A stretch of 64,000 nt of DNA, taken from an uncultured Litoreibacter sp. GTDB lineage: Bacteria; Pseudomonadota; Alphaproteobacteria; Rhodobacterales; Rhodobacteraceae. Below the pieces are notes generated by a model. It worked only from the letters and a program-made list of their open reading frames with translations, did not search any database and was not told where the DNA came from. Made by a program: the position numbers and the translations under genes. This document shows positions 24,793-32,324 of the stretch, in pieces. How positions within the stretch are numbered: position 1 is the stretch's first letter; each line of letters starts with the position of its first letter. The DNA lies in the NCBI GenBank assembly GCA_947494645.1, contig CANLVO010000001.1, positions 434,001 to 498,000 of the forward strand, read 5' to 3'.

Positions 24793-25818
24793 TCAGAGGT
24801 CAATGTCCAAAGTAACCGGGAAATGGTCGGATGCGGTCAACAGCGCCGCGCAGAGCTCTTTGCGCCGCCAGCAGTCGGGGTCATCGAACGGGTGCCAGAT
24901 ATGCCATTTGGGCTGCCGGGCGGCCAGATCGGGCGAGACCATGATATAGTCCAGCAACGCGTTAAGGTATCGGTTCTCGCGGCGCACGAAAAAGCGCGAG
25001 GTCGATAGCCGTGCGCCCATGCGTTGGGACAGCGCGTGTTGTGCATGGGGATCAAGCATTTGCTGCGCGGCAGGCAACCCCACGCCCATCACGATCTCCA
25101 CGCTGGAGCGGCCAAACAGCTTTTCATATTCGTCCAGCCCCGGACCGTCATTGAAATCGCCCAGCACGATCAAAGGGTCAGCGGCGCTTAGATGGGCATC
25201 TACCCGCTCGCGCAGCCAGATACATTGCGCCAATTGTTTACGGCGATTGGCAATCGACAGGCGCATCACCGCATCTTCATTCCGTGCCCCATGCGGGGCT
25301 TTGGACTTCAAGTGCGCCCCAATTAGCCGCAACGCGGCACCGGATTTCAGCGTGAGATCCACCTCCAAAGGAGGTTTGGAGAATTTCACATGGTCCTGGC
25401 GGTCATCCACATCCAGATCTATGTGAAACGCCCCGTCAAAGCGCGGCCCGTCTCCCTTGCCGCCGGTTTCGGGGCCCTGCGGGTCATGCGTCGCCTGCAT
25501 CTTGTCAGGGTCATACATCAGCGCAATCTCTTGCTGCGTGTCGTTGGTGAACCCGATCAGCGATTTGCGGGCCCGCAATCCGAACCTCTTGGCGAAATGT
25601 TCCAACGCGGCGGTGCCGTCACGGCGCGGGCTGGTATCAGGGGCCTCGATCACCATGACCGCGTCGGCGTCCAACGCTTGAAAGACAGCGCCCAAGGCCG
25701 CCGTCTGCTGCGCCTTGGTCACGTCGCGGCGGCTTGACCAGCTGTCATCGTCGATGAGCCGTCCGGTGTCGTCAAAGAGGTTGGAAAACCACTCGACATT
25801 ATAGGTCGCGATCTTCAC
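24793..25818 (-). CDS. endonuclease/exonuclease/phosphatase (EEP) family hydrolase
   Basis: A 341-residue metal-dependent phosphodiesterase of the DNase I/exonuclease III/sphingomyelinase fold. Catalytic motifs are visible: ATYNVEWFSNLF at the N-terminus, MVIEAPD (metal-binding Glu), LIGAHLKSKAPHG, LGDFNDGPG (Asp and Asn) and SDHFPVTLDI (the catalytic Asp-His pair) at the C-terminus. The start is the GTG at 25818, which overlaps the stop of the TerB-DnaJ gene by 4 bp; the frame open to 25953 is antisense-like sequence. There is no signal peptide, so it is cytoplasmic. The substrate could be a nucleic acid or a phospholipid/inositol phosphate; it cannot be chosen from sequence. Confidence 0.88.
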   Translation of the reverse strand: MKIATYNVEWFSNLFDDTGRLIDDDSWSSRRDVTKAQQTAALGAVFQALDADAVMVIEAPDTSPRRDGTAALEHFAKRFGLRARKSLIGFTNDTQQEIALMYDPDKMQATHDPQGPETGGKGDGPRFDGAFHIDLDVDDRQDHVKFSKPPLEVDLTLKSGAALRLIGAHLKSKAPHGARNEDAVMRLSIANRRKQLAQCIWLRERVDAHLSAADPLIVLGDFNDGPGLDEYEKLFGRSSVEIVMGVGLPAAQQMLDPHAQHALSQRMGARLSTSRFFVRRENRYLNALLDYIMVSPDLAARQPKWHIWHPFDDPDCWRRKELCAALLTASDHFPVTLDIDL

Positions 25819-26495
25819 GCGGCGGCCTGCGAGATCTCGTCCCAGGCGCGGTTGATCTGCACCAGCTTCTTCTCGGCCAGTTTCACCGCCTCTTCCGGCA
25901 CCCCGCGGGCGGCCATGTTGTCGGGATGGGTCTCGCGTACCAACCTGCGCCAAAGCGCGCGCACCTCCTCCAGCGTCATATCCGGGGTCGCGCCCAGAAT
26001 ACAGTACGGGTCGTGGTCGGCATCGGGCACATAGCGTGCCCGCAGGGTCGAGAACTCCGCTTTGGTCATGCCGAAAATCTCGCCGACAATCGACAGGAAC
26101 TGATCCTCGGCATCGTGGTAATTGTCATCCGCAACCGCGATGTGAAACAGCCCCTCCATCAGGTCCAGAAGGGTGTCATGGCGATCGTCAAACATCGATG
26201 CAATCTGCCGGGCATAGCTGTCAAACCCGGTCACATCCTGCCGCGCGAGGTTGAAGACGCGGGCTGCGTTCTCTTCGTCACGTTCCGAGATGGTAAACAC
26301 CTCCCTGAACGCCGCCACTTCGTTGCGGGTCACGATGCCGTCGGCCTTGGCCATCTTGGCCCCCAACGCGATAACGGCGATGGTGAAGGCGACCGTGTCT
26401 TGCGGCTCAGCGCGCAGCTTCTCAAAGACCGCCATCAGCCCTTCGCCATTGGCGAGGGCGGCGAGTGCTTCTGCGATGCGTTGCCAGATGGTCAT
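25815..26495 (-). CDS. TerB-like and J-domain protein (DjlA-like)
   Basis: A 226-residue co-chaperone-like protein. Residues about 30-145 form a TerB-like acidic helical domain (AFTIAVIALGAKMAKADGIVTRNEVAAFREVF and LFHIAVADDNYHDAEDQFLSIVGEIFGM). Residues about 160-226 form a C-terminal J domain with the diagnostic HPD in ETHPDN, preceded by DPYCILGATPDMTLEEVRALWRRL. This order is that of DjlA, but no N-terminal transmembrane anchor is evident, so it is probably soluble. It would stimulate DnaK ATPase activity on particular clients. It is coupled by a 4-bp overlap to the EEP hydrolase downstream. Confidence 0.9.
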   Translation of the reverse strand: MTIWQRIAEALAALANGEGLMAVFEKLRAEPQDTVAFTIAVIALGAKMAKADGIVTRNEVAAFREVFTISERDEENAARVFNLARQDVTGFDSYARQIASMFDDRHDTLLDLMEGLFHIAVADDNYHDAEDQFLSIVGEIFGMTKAEFSTLRARYVPDADHDPYCILGATPDMTLEEVRALWRRLVRETHPDNMAARGVPEEAVKLAEKKLVQINRAWDEISQAAA

Positions 26496-26526
26496 GCCCG
26501 CACGCTAGCTCATGTCACCGGGAATG

Positions 26527-27012
26527 TCAGAGGGTTTTCTGCATCAGCACAAGATCAATGGCGCGCCCGAATTTTCGCCCAATCTCAGGCAGATGGCCTA
26601 CTTTTTCGTAGCCGTGGCGCGCATGAAACGCCAGCCCTGCGGCATTTTCCCCTGATACACCCGCGATCATGTGGGTCACGCCTTGCGCGCGCGCCGCAGC
26701 TTCCAAAGCGTCAAGCAATTGCACACCCAACCCGTTGCCGCGCGTGGATTGCGCCAGGCAAATGGAATGCTCTTTGACACCCGCATATCCGGGGCCCTTT
26801 CGAAAGGCAGAGAAACTTGCAAAGCCAAGAACCTCGCCGCCGTCACAGGCCACAAGATAGGCGTCGGCCTCGCCAATCATGGCGGTGATATCAGCTTCGG
26901 ATTTCTCATCGGGGGCGAAGGTGATTGTGGTATCGCGGATGATCTGGTTGTAGATCACGGCAATTCCGCTGGCGTCTTCAGGCGTCGCGACGCGGATTTC
27001 AGGCGTGCGCAT
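26527..27012 (-). CDS. GNAT family N-acetyltransferase (phosphinothricin/methionine sulfoximine type)
   Basis: A 161-residue acetyltransferase. The acetyl-CoA loop is seen in CLAQSTRGNGLGVQLLDALEAAARAQGV, and the N-terminus (PEDASGIAVIYNQIIRDTTITFAPDEKSEADI) is typical of the Pat/MnaT subgroup, which acetylates small amino-acid analogues such as phosphinothricin or methionine sulfoximine. HARHGYEKVGHLPEIGRKFGRAIDLVLMQ near the C-terminus matches the same subgroup. The ATG overlaps the stop of the VOC gene by one base. The true substrate is probably an endogenous metabolite and is not determined here. Confidence 0.88.
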   Translation of the reverse strand: MRTPEIRVATPEDASGIAVIYNQIIRDTTITFAPDEKSEADITAMIGEADAYLVACDGGEVLGFASFSAFRKGPGYAGVKEHSICLAQSTRGNGLGVQLLDALEAAARAQGVTHMIAGVSGENAAGLAFHARHGYEKVGHLPEIGRKFGRAIDLVLMQKTL

Positions 27013-27635
27013 TATTCAAGCCGCAACAGGCCATCCGGGCCGTTGAACATCGCCACCAGCTTGGCCGTCTCATCGGGCATGAACAGCGCCGTGTCGGGTG
27101 CCATCAAGGGCCCGAGCGTCCGCGCGATCACTTCTGCCTCTGGGTGGTGCAGCGTCAGACTGGCCAGCCGCAACCCGCTATCGGGCAGGCTTTGCGTCGG
27201 GTGCGCGTCACCTTCCCATTGAATAACCGCAGGGGCCCAGCCGCCCCAAGGCAAAACGCCCGTCTCAGGCACCGCCATGCGCCATTTGAACGGCCCGCGC
27301 TCCAGCTCAATCGGCGCGCCGAAGCCCGCGGGCAGGGCGGCCAAAGCGGCCTCCATATCATCGGTGCGGACAATCCAGTTGCCCAGCCGGGGCGTGCCTG
27401 AAAACGCGTCGAGGTTGAACCAACGGGGCCGGTTCACAGGCCCTGCCTCAGGATCAATCGAGATCACCTCGAAATACAAATCCGGCCCCATGCCCGTCAG
27501 CAGGTTATGCGTCCCCATCACCGGGTGCTTGCCGCTGGCGGGCAGCGCGACGCCCAGCGTGTCGCGCACCGCCTGAGCACCGTGCTCAAGCGTCTCGCAG
27601 GCCAAGGCCAGATGATCCAGTTCGAGTAATGCCAT
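27012..27635 (-). CDS. VOC/glyoxalase-like domain protein
   Basis: A 207-residue protein of the vicinal-oxygen-chelate superfamily. It begins MALLELDHLALACETLEHGAQAVRDTLGVALPASGKHPVMGTHNLL, with a metal-binding-type His in the first repeat; YFEVISIDP and a second repeat, LTLHHPEAEVIARTLG, follow. The start at 27635 is chosen because the conserved domain begins there; the upstream frame runs antisense through the folate gene. The family includes glyoxalases, dioxygenases and many enzymes of unknown substrate. It overlaps the GNAT gene by one base and is divergent from the 5-formyl-THF cyclo-ligase gene. Confidence 0.82.
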   Translation of the reverse strand: MALLELDHLALACETLEHGAQAVRDTLGVALPASGKHPVMGTHNLLTGMGPDLYFEVISIDPEAGPVNRPRWFNLDAFSGTPRLGNWIVRTDDMEAALAALPAGFGAPIELERGPFKWRMAVPETGVLPWGGWAPAVIQWEGDAHPTQSLPDSGLRLASLTLHHPEAEVIARTLGPLMAPDTALFMPDETAKLVAMFNGPDGLLRLE

Positions 27636-27699
27636 ACGTCCAAACCTAAGCGGCGGATCCCGGCTTGCCAAGCAGGCTTTGCCGCGCCAGACAGGGCGC

Positions 27700-28266
27700 A
27701 TGCGTGATATCCAAAGCCTCAAAGCCGTTGCCCGCAAAGCCGCTTTCGCCCGCCGCAAAGCGGCCCGCTCCGCCACAGCCGATGCCCAAGCCGCGGCCCA
27801 CCTCATTGCGGCCCTGCTGCCTTACAAAGGTGCTGCGATCGCGGGCTATATGCCCATCCGCACAGAGATCGACCCGCTGCCCGCTATGGCCGCCCTGCAA
27901 GCCTTCGGCCCCGTTGGCGTGCCCGTCATTCAAGGCGAGGGGCAGCCGCTGACATTTCGCGAATGGTCGCCCGAGGCAGAGATGGTCGACGGGCCTTTCG
28001 GCGCGAAAATCCCCAAACACGGCGATGACATCACTCCGCGTGTCCTCGTCGTGCCGCTTGTGGCCTTCACCGCGCAGGCGATGCGGCTGGGCTATGGCGG
28101 CGGCTTTTATGACCGCACGCTTGAAGGGCTCCGCGCGCAAGGCCCCGTCACCGCCATTGGCTACGCCTATAGCGCCCAGCTTGCCGAAGACCTGCCGCTT
28201 GAACCCACAGACCAGCCGCTCGATCTGATCGTGACGGAAAACGGCCCGCTGACGCCCTCTCGCTGA
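27700..28266 (+). CDS. 5-formyltetrahydrofolate cyclo-ligase
   Basis: This enzyme converts 5-formyl-THF to 5,10-methenyl-THF with ATP, returning storage folate to one-carbon metabolism. The 188-residue frame carries the signature LGYGGGFYDRTLEGL near residue 125, an N-terminal basic helix (SLKAVARKAAFARRKAAR) for nucleotide binding, and AGYMPIRTEIDPLPAM. The ATG at 27700 is taken as start; a TTG at 27679 is possible and would add seven residues. The next gene is a YmdB-like phosphodiesterase; 5-FCL genes often lie near such metallophosphatases in alphaproteobacteria. Confidence in function is high. Confidence 0.92.
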   Translation: MRDIQSLKAVARKAAFARRKAARSATADAQAAAHLIAALLPYKGAAIAGYMPIRTEIDPLPAMAALQAFGPVGVPVIQGEGQPLTFREWSPEAEMVDGPFGAKIPKHGDDITPRVLVVPLVAFTAQAMRLGYGGGFYDRTLEGLRAQGPVTAIGYAYSAQLAEDLPLEPTDQPLDLIVTENGPLTPSR

Positions 28267-28307
28267 GAGCCATTGCGCCAGCACACCGGGGCGCATAACA
28301 CTGCTGC

Positions 28308-29129
28308 ATGAAACTTTTGTTCCTCGGCGATGTCATGGGCCGCTCCGGCCGCACCGCAATCACCACTCACATCCAGAAGCTCCGCGAGGCGTGGAAGCTC
28401 GATTTCGTGGTGGTAAATGGTGAAAACGCCACCAACGGCGCGGGGCTGTCTCCCGCCCATGCGACCGCAATGCTGGACGCGGGCGTCGACTGCCTGACTT
28501 TGGGCGATCACGCCTTCGACCAAAAGGACATGCTGGGTTTCGTCAATCAGGAGCCCCGCATCATCCGGCCCCTCAACTTCGCCAAAGGTGCCCCCGGCGC
28601 AGGTGCGCGGGTGTTCGAGGCCACGCGAGGGCGCAAGGTCCTCGTCACACAAGTGCTGGGTCAGGTCTTCATGAAACGCGCTTTCGAGGACCCGTTCGGC
28701 CAGATTGAGCAAGTCCTGAAAACCCATGTTCTGGGCGGCGGTGTTCAAGCCGCCATCGTCGATATCCATTGCGAGGCCACGTCAGAGAAAATGGCCATGG
28801 GCCATTGGTGCGACGGCAAGGCCTCCATGGTTGTAGGCACCCACACCCATGTCCCAACCAGCGACGCGATGATCCTGCCGGGCGGCACCGGCTACCAAAG
28901 CGACGCAGGCATGTGCGGCGACTACCTTTCGGTGATTGGGATGGAAAAAGCCGAACCCATGCGCCGCTTTGTGACAGGCATGGTCAAAGGCCGCTTCGTG
29001 CCCGCCGGGGAGGAGGCGACGCTCAGCGGTCTCTATGTCGAGACCGACGACCGCACAGGCAAGGCCACCAAAGTGGTCTCCGTCCGCCAAGGCGGGCGCT
29101 TGCCCCCGTCCGGCCCGCAAGAGGCGTGA
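28308..29129 (+). CDS. YmdB-family metallophosphoesterase (TIGR00282 type)
   Basis: A 273-residue calcineurin-like phosphoesterase of the YmdB class, some members of which hydrolyse 2',3'-cyclic nucleotides or cAMP. Metal-binding motifs are intact: LFLGDVMGRSGR (Asp), VVNGENATNGAG (Asn, Glu, Asn), LGDHAFDQKD (Asp, His), DIHCEATSEKMAMG (His) and GTHTHVPTSD (His, His). Length is standard for the family. It follows the 5-formyl-THF cyclo-ligase gene by 41 bp on the same strand and probably forms an operon with it and the EamA gene that follows after 12 bp. The physiological role in alphaproteobacteria is unclear. Confidence 0.92.
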   Translation: MKLLFLGDVMGRSGRTAITTHIQKLREAWKLDFVVVNGENATNGAGLSPAHATAMLDAGVDCLTLGDHAFDQKDMLGFVNQEPRIIRPLNFAKGAPGAGARVFEATRGRKVLVTQVLGQVFMKRAFEDPFGQIEQVLKTHVLGGGVQAAIVDIHCEATSEKMAMGHWCDGKASMVVGTHTHVPTSDAMILPGGTGYQSDAGMCGDYLSVIGMEKAEPMRRFVTGMVKGRFVPAGEEATLSGLYVETDDRTGKATKVVSVRQGGRLPPSGPQEA

Positions 29130-29141
29130 GCCAGTCCTAAG

Positions 29142-30050
29142 ATGCGCAGCACGGTTTTTCTCTTCGCCGTTCTGGTGGCGATGGGGGCAGGGTGGGGGAT
29201 CACCCAGCCGCTCACAAAGATTGCCGTCAGCGAGGGCTATCGCCAGTTCGGACTAATCTTCTGGCAAATGGCCATTGGGGCGATGCTGATGGGCGGACTT
29301 TGCCTTGCGACCCGCCGCAGATTGCCGATGCACGCCGGAGCAGTGAAGACCTATCTCGTTATCGCGCTGGTCGGCACGGTTTTTCCCAACGCCGCCTCCT
29401 ATCAGGCGGCGGTCTATTTGCCTGCGGGCATTCTGTCGATCCTGCTGTCGCTGGTGCCGATGCTGGCGCTGCCCGTCGCGCTGGCCTTGGGCAACGACAC
29501 GTTCGAGCCGCGCCGCCTGCTGGGGCTGGCCTTGGGTCTTGTCGCTGTGTGCCTCATCGCCGCCCCTGAGGCCAGCCTGCCGGACCGCGCCATGCTGGTC
29601 TTCCTGCCCCTCGCGCTCATCGCGCCGCTGTTTTATGCCTTTGAGGGCAATTACGTTTCTCGCTGGGGCACGGCGGGGCTCGACCCAGTGCAAGTCATGA
29701 CCGGAGCGTCGCTCTTTGGTGTGGCCATCACCCTGCCGCTGGCGCTCTTGAGCGGTCAATGGATCGACCCACGCCCCGCATGGGGCCTGCCAGATTTGGC
29801 ACTTGTGGCCAGCTCGGTAGTCCACGTCGTGGTCTATACCGGCTATGTCTGGCTGGTCGGCCGCGCAGGCGCGGTCTTTGCGGCACAAGTGGCCTACCTT
29901 GTTACAGGCTTCGGCGTATTTTGGGCCATAGTGCTTCTCGGAGAGCGCTATTCCCTCTGGGTCTGGGCGGCGTTCGGTGTCATGATCGTGGGGCTGATGC
30001 TGGTGCAGCCTCGGCCCCGGCTGCAGCAAGATGCCGACCTAAAGACATAA
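29142..30050 (+). CDS. EamA/DMT-family transporter
   Basis: A 302-residue integral membrane protein with about ten helices arranged as two EamA repeats of five. Visible helices include VFLFAVLVAMGAGWGITQPL, LIFWQMAIGAMLMGGLCLA, LSILLSLVPMLALPVALAL, LGLALGLVAVCLIAAP, MLVFLPLALIAPLFYAFEG and LWVWAAFGVMIVGLMLVQP. The repeats carry the usual GxGxxxxxxxxxK near helix 1 and the EPR-like FEPRRLLGLALG. The family exports amino acids and metabolites or drugs; the substrate cannot be inferred. It begins 12 bp after the YmdB-like gene and ends 17 bp before an SLC13 permease. Confidence 0.88.
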   Translation: MRSTVFLFAVLVAMGAGWGITQPLTKIAVSEGYRQFGLIFWQMAIGAMLMGGLCLATRRRLPMHAGAVKTYLVIALVGTVFPNAASYQAAVYLPAGILSILLSLVPMLALPVALALGNDTFEPRRLLGLALGLVAVCLIAAPEASLPDRAMLVFLPLALIAPLFYAFEGNYVSRWGTAGLDPVQVMTGASLFGVAITLPLALLSGQWIDPRPAWGLPDLALVASSVVHVVVYTGYVWLVGRAGAVFAAQVAYLVTGFGVFWAIVLLGERYSLWVWAAFGVMIVGLMLVQPRPRLQQDADLKT

Positions 30051-30067
30051 GGCCATAAGACAGCGCC

Positions 30068-31846
30068 ATGGACCTATTCGGATTTGATCAAACCACACAT
30101 GCCATCATCGCGCTTTGCGTGGTGGGTGGCATGTTTGTGCTGTTCTTGCGCGAATTCTACCCAACCGAGGTGGTGGCCATCGCGGGTGTCTCCACGCTGC
30201 TGATCACAGGCGTTTTACCTTATGACGCCGCTCTCATGGTGCTGTCGAACCCCGCGCCGTGGACCATTGCCGCGATGTTCATCGTCATGGGCGCTCTGGT
30301 CAGAACCGGTGCGCTCGACTGGTTCACCCAAATCGCCAACCGCAACGCCGCCGCGCGCCCAGCCTTGGCCATCGGTGCGCTGATGGCGTTCGTCGTAATT
30401 TCCTCTGCCATCGTGTCCAACACACCTGTTGTGGTGGTAATGATCCCGGTCTTCGTGCAACTGGCCAAGACCATGGGGATGCAGGCCTCAAAACTGCTGA
30501 TCCCGCTCAGCTACGCCGCCATCTTGGGCGGCACGCTGACCTTGATCGGCACCTCCACCAACCTGCTTGTCGACGGTGTGGCCCGCGCCAACGGACTTGC
30601 GCCCTTCACCATCTTCGAGGTCACACCCTTGGGCATCATCCTCGTGGCTTGGGGTATGATCTACCTGCGCTTCATCGGCCCGCGCTTGTTGCCGGACCGT
30701 GCCAGCATGGCCTCCCTTCTGACCGACGGCTCCAAGAAAAAGTTCTTCTCCGAGGCCGCGATTCCGCCCGACAGCAACCTCATCGGTCGCGAAGCCCTCG
30801 ACGTCCAGCTGTTCAAACGCCCCGGCGTGCGCCTCGTTGATGTGGTGCGCGGCGACACCTCACTGCGCCGCAATCTCAAAGAGGTTACCCTGAAGGTCGG
30901 CGACCGCGTCATCCTGCGCACCGAAATGGCAGAGCTGTTGTCCCTGCAAGCCGACAAGCAGCTGAAACGCGTCGACCAGCTTTCCGCGGTCGAGACCTCC
31001 ACCGTCGAGGTGCTGATCTCACCTGGTGCCCGGATGATCGGGCGCACGCTCGGCTCCATGCGGCTGCGTCGGCGCTACGGGGTCTACACGCTGGCCGTCC
31101 ACCGCCGGAACCAGAACATCGGCCAGCAACTGGACGAGCTGATCGTGCGCGTCGGCGACACGCTGCTCTTGGAAGGCGCGCCCGAGGATATCGCGCGCCT
31201 TGCCGCCGATATGGGGCTCGTCGATGTCGCCCACCCCACCGCGCGGGCCTTCCGTCGCGGCCATGCGCCGATTGCCATCATCACGCTGCTGGGCCTCGTG
31301 GGCCTCGCAGGCCTCGGTGTGGCGCCGATTTTCCTGCTCTCCGTAATCGCCGTGGCCACGGTGCTGATCACCAAGTGTATCGACGCCGAGGAGGCGTTTT
31401 CCTTCGTCGACGGCAGGCTTTTGTCGCTGATCTTCGCCATGCTGGCAGTCGGCGCAGCCCTTGAGGCCTCCGGCGCTGTGTCGCTCATCGTCGAGGCGCT
31501 GGCCCCCGTCATGCTCGGCCTGCCGCCCTTCTTTGTGATCTGGGGCATCTACCTGCTGACCTCCGTTCTTACGGAGCTGGTCTCCAACAACGCCGTCGCC
31601 GTCGTGGTCACCCCGATCGCCATCGGGCTGGCGGCGGCTGTGGGCATCGACCCGCGCCCGTTGGTGGTGGCCGTCATGGTCGCGGCGTCGGCCAGCTTTG
31701 CAACGCCCATCGGGTATCAGACCAACATGCTGGTCTATGGCCCCGGCGGCTACCGCTTCACCGACTTCATGAAGGTGGGTATTCCGCTCAATCTCAGCAT
31801 CGGTATATTGGCCTCTGCGGTCATCCCGATGATCTGGCCGCTCTAG
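30068..31846 (+). CDS. SLC13/DASS-family anion permease with two TrkA-C domains
   Basis: A 592-residue permease that would couple sodium or protons to uptake of an anion such as sulfate, a dicarboxylate or a related compound. The first membrane half contains the diagnostic SNTPVVVVMIPVFVQLAK and GGTLTLIGTSTNLLVDG; the second half contains the repeat-related ELVSNNAVAVVVTPIAIGLA and FATPIGYQTNMLVYGPGGY. Between the halves (about residues 215-385) lie two regulatory TrkA-C domains, each ending in a pattern such as KVGDRVILRTEMAEL and RVGDTLLLEGAPEDI. Such domains bind small ligands and gate transport. A convergent relative of the same architecture lies at 32321-34102. Confidence 0.9.
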   Translation: MDLFGFDQTTHAIIALCVVGGMFVLFLREFYPTEVVAIAGVSTLLITGVLPYDAALMVLSNPAPWTIAAMFIVMGALVRTGALDWFTQIANRNAAARPALAIGALMAFVVISSAIVSNTPVVVVMIPVFVQLAKTMGMQASKLLIPLSYAAILGGTLTLIGTSTNLLVDGVARANGLAPFTIFEVTPLGIILVAWGMIYLRFIGPRLLPDRASMASLLTDGSKKKFFSEAAIPPDSNLIGREALDVQLFKRPGVRLVDVVRGDTSLRRNLKEVTLKVGDRVILRTEMAELLSLQADKQLKRVDQLSAVETSTVEVLISPGARMIGRTLGSMRLRRRYGVYTLAVHRRNQNIGQQLDELIVRVGDTLLLEGAPEDIARLAADMGLVDVAHPTARAFRRGHAPIAIITLLGLVGLAGLGVAPIFLLSVIAVATVLITKCIDAEEAFSFVDGRLLSLIFAMLAVGAALEASGAVSLIVEALAPVMLGLPPFFVIWGIYLLTSVLTELVSNNAVAVVVTPIAIGLAAAVGIDPRPLVVAVMVAASASFATPIGYQTNMLVYGPGGYRFTDFMKVGIPLNLSIGILASAVIPMIWPL

Positions 31847-31856
31847 GGAGGGGCCA

Positions 31857-32324
31857 ATGCGGGCATTACTTATCGGACTGGTTGGCTGTCTTGGTGCGGC
31901 GTCCTGCGGGTTGATCGAGGACAGGGTCGTCGACCCCGTGCTGGACCGCGTCTTGGAACGCCCCTCAGGCGAGATCACTCTGCCGCCGCCACCCCCAAGC
32001 CGGCTGGCCCGCCCGGTCTTCGTGGTGGTTGATGGTGACCGGCTGGTCGTGGAGATGGATGACGGCGCGCAATGTATCGGCGGGGCGCGGGGCACATTCT
32101 CGGCAGCTGGCTGGACCGGGCAGCTGACCGAATGTCCCTACACCTACGGCTATTCCGTCGCGCTGGCGGCGGGCAGCCCTGCGGGCGCGCTGGAATTAAA
32201 CGAGGTCACGGGTCCCATCCTGCCGGCCCCCGAGGGCGAGGTGCCGTTCCGCCCCATCGCCACGGCGCAGATCACCGACACCAGTGGCTTCACCTACCGC
32301 TACGAATCTGCGGCAGGCTTCTAA
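31857..32324 (+). CDS. hypothetical lipoprotein
   Basis: A 155-residue protein with a lipoprotein-type signal peptide: hydrophobic MRALLIGLVGCLG, then AAS before Cys17, a slightly unorthodox lipobox. A proline-rich linker follows (LPPPPPSRLARP), then a small beta-rich domain with VVVDGDRLVVEMDDGAQCIGGARG and TGQLTECPYTYGYSVAL, whose two cysteines may form a disulfide. No function is recognised. It starts 11 bp after the SLC13 gene and overlaps the end of the convergent SLC13 gene by 4 bp (TAA/CTA), leaving no room for a classical terminator between them. Confidence 0.7.
   Translation: MRALLIGLVGCLGAASCGLIEDRVVDPVLDRVLERPSGEITLPPPPPSRLARPVFVVVDGDRLVVEMDDGAQCIGGARGTFSAAGWTGQLTECPYTYGYSVALAAGSPAGALELNEVTGPILPAPEGEVPFRPIATAQITDTSGFTYRYESAAGF

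Noticed and set aside
31019-32095. Minus-strand ORF of 358 codons opposite the SLC13 gene
   Set aside because: Asp-, His-, Arg- and Gln-rich nonsense typical of antisense frames; the plus strand encodes clear permease and lipoprotein genes.
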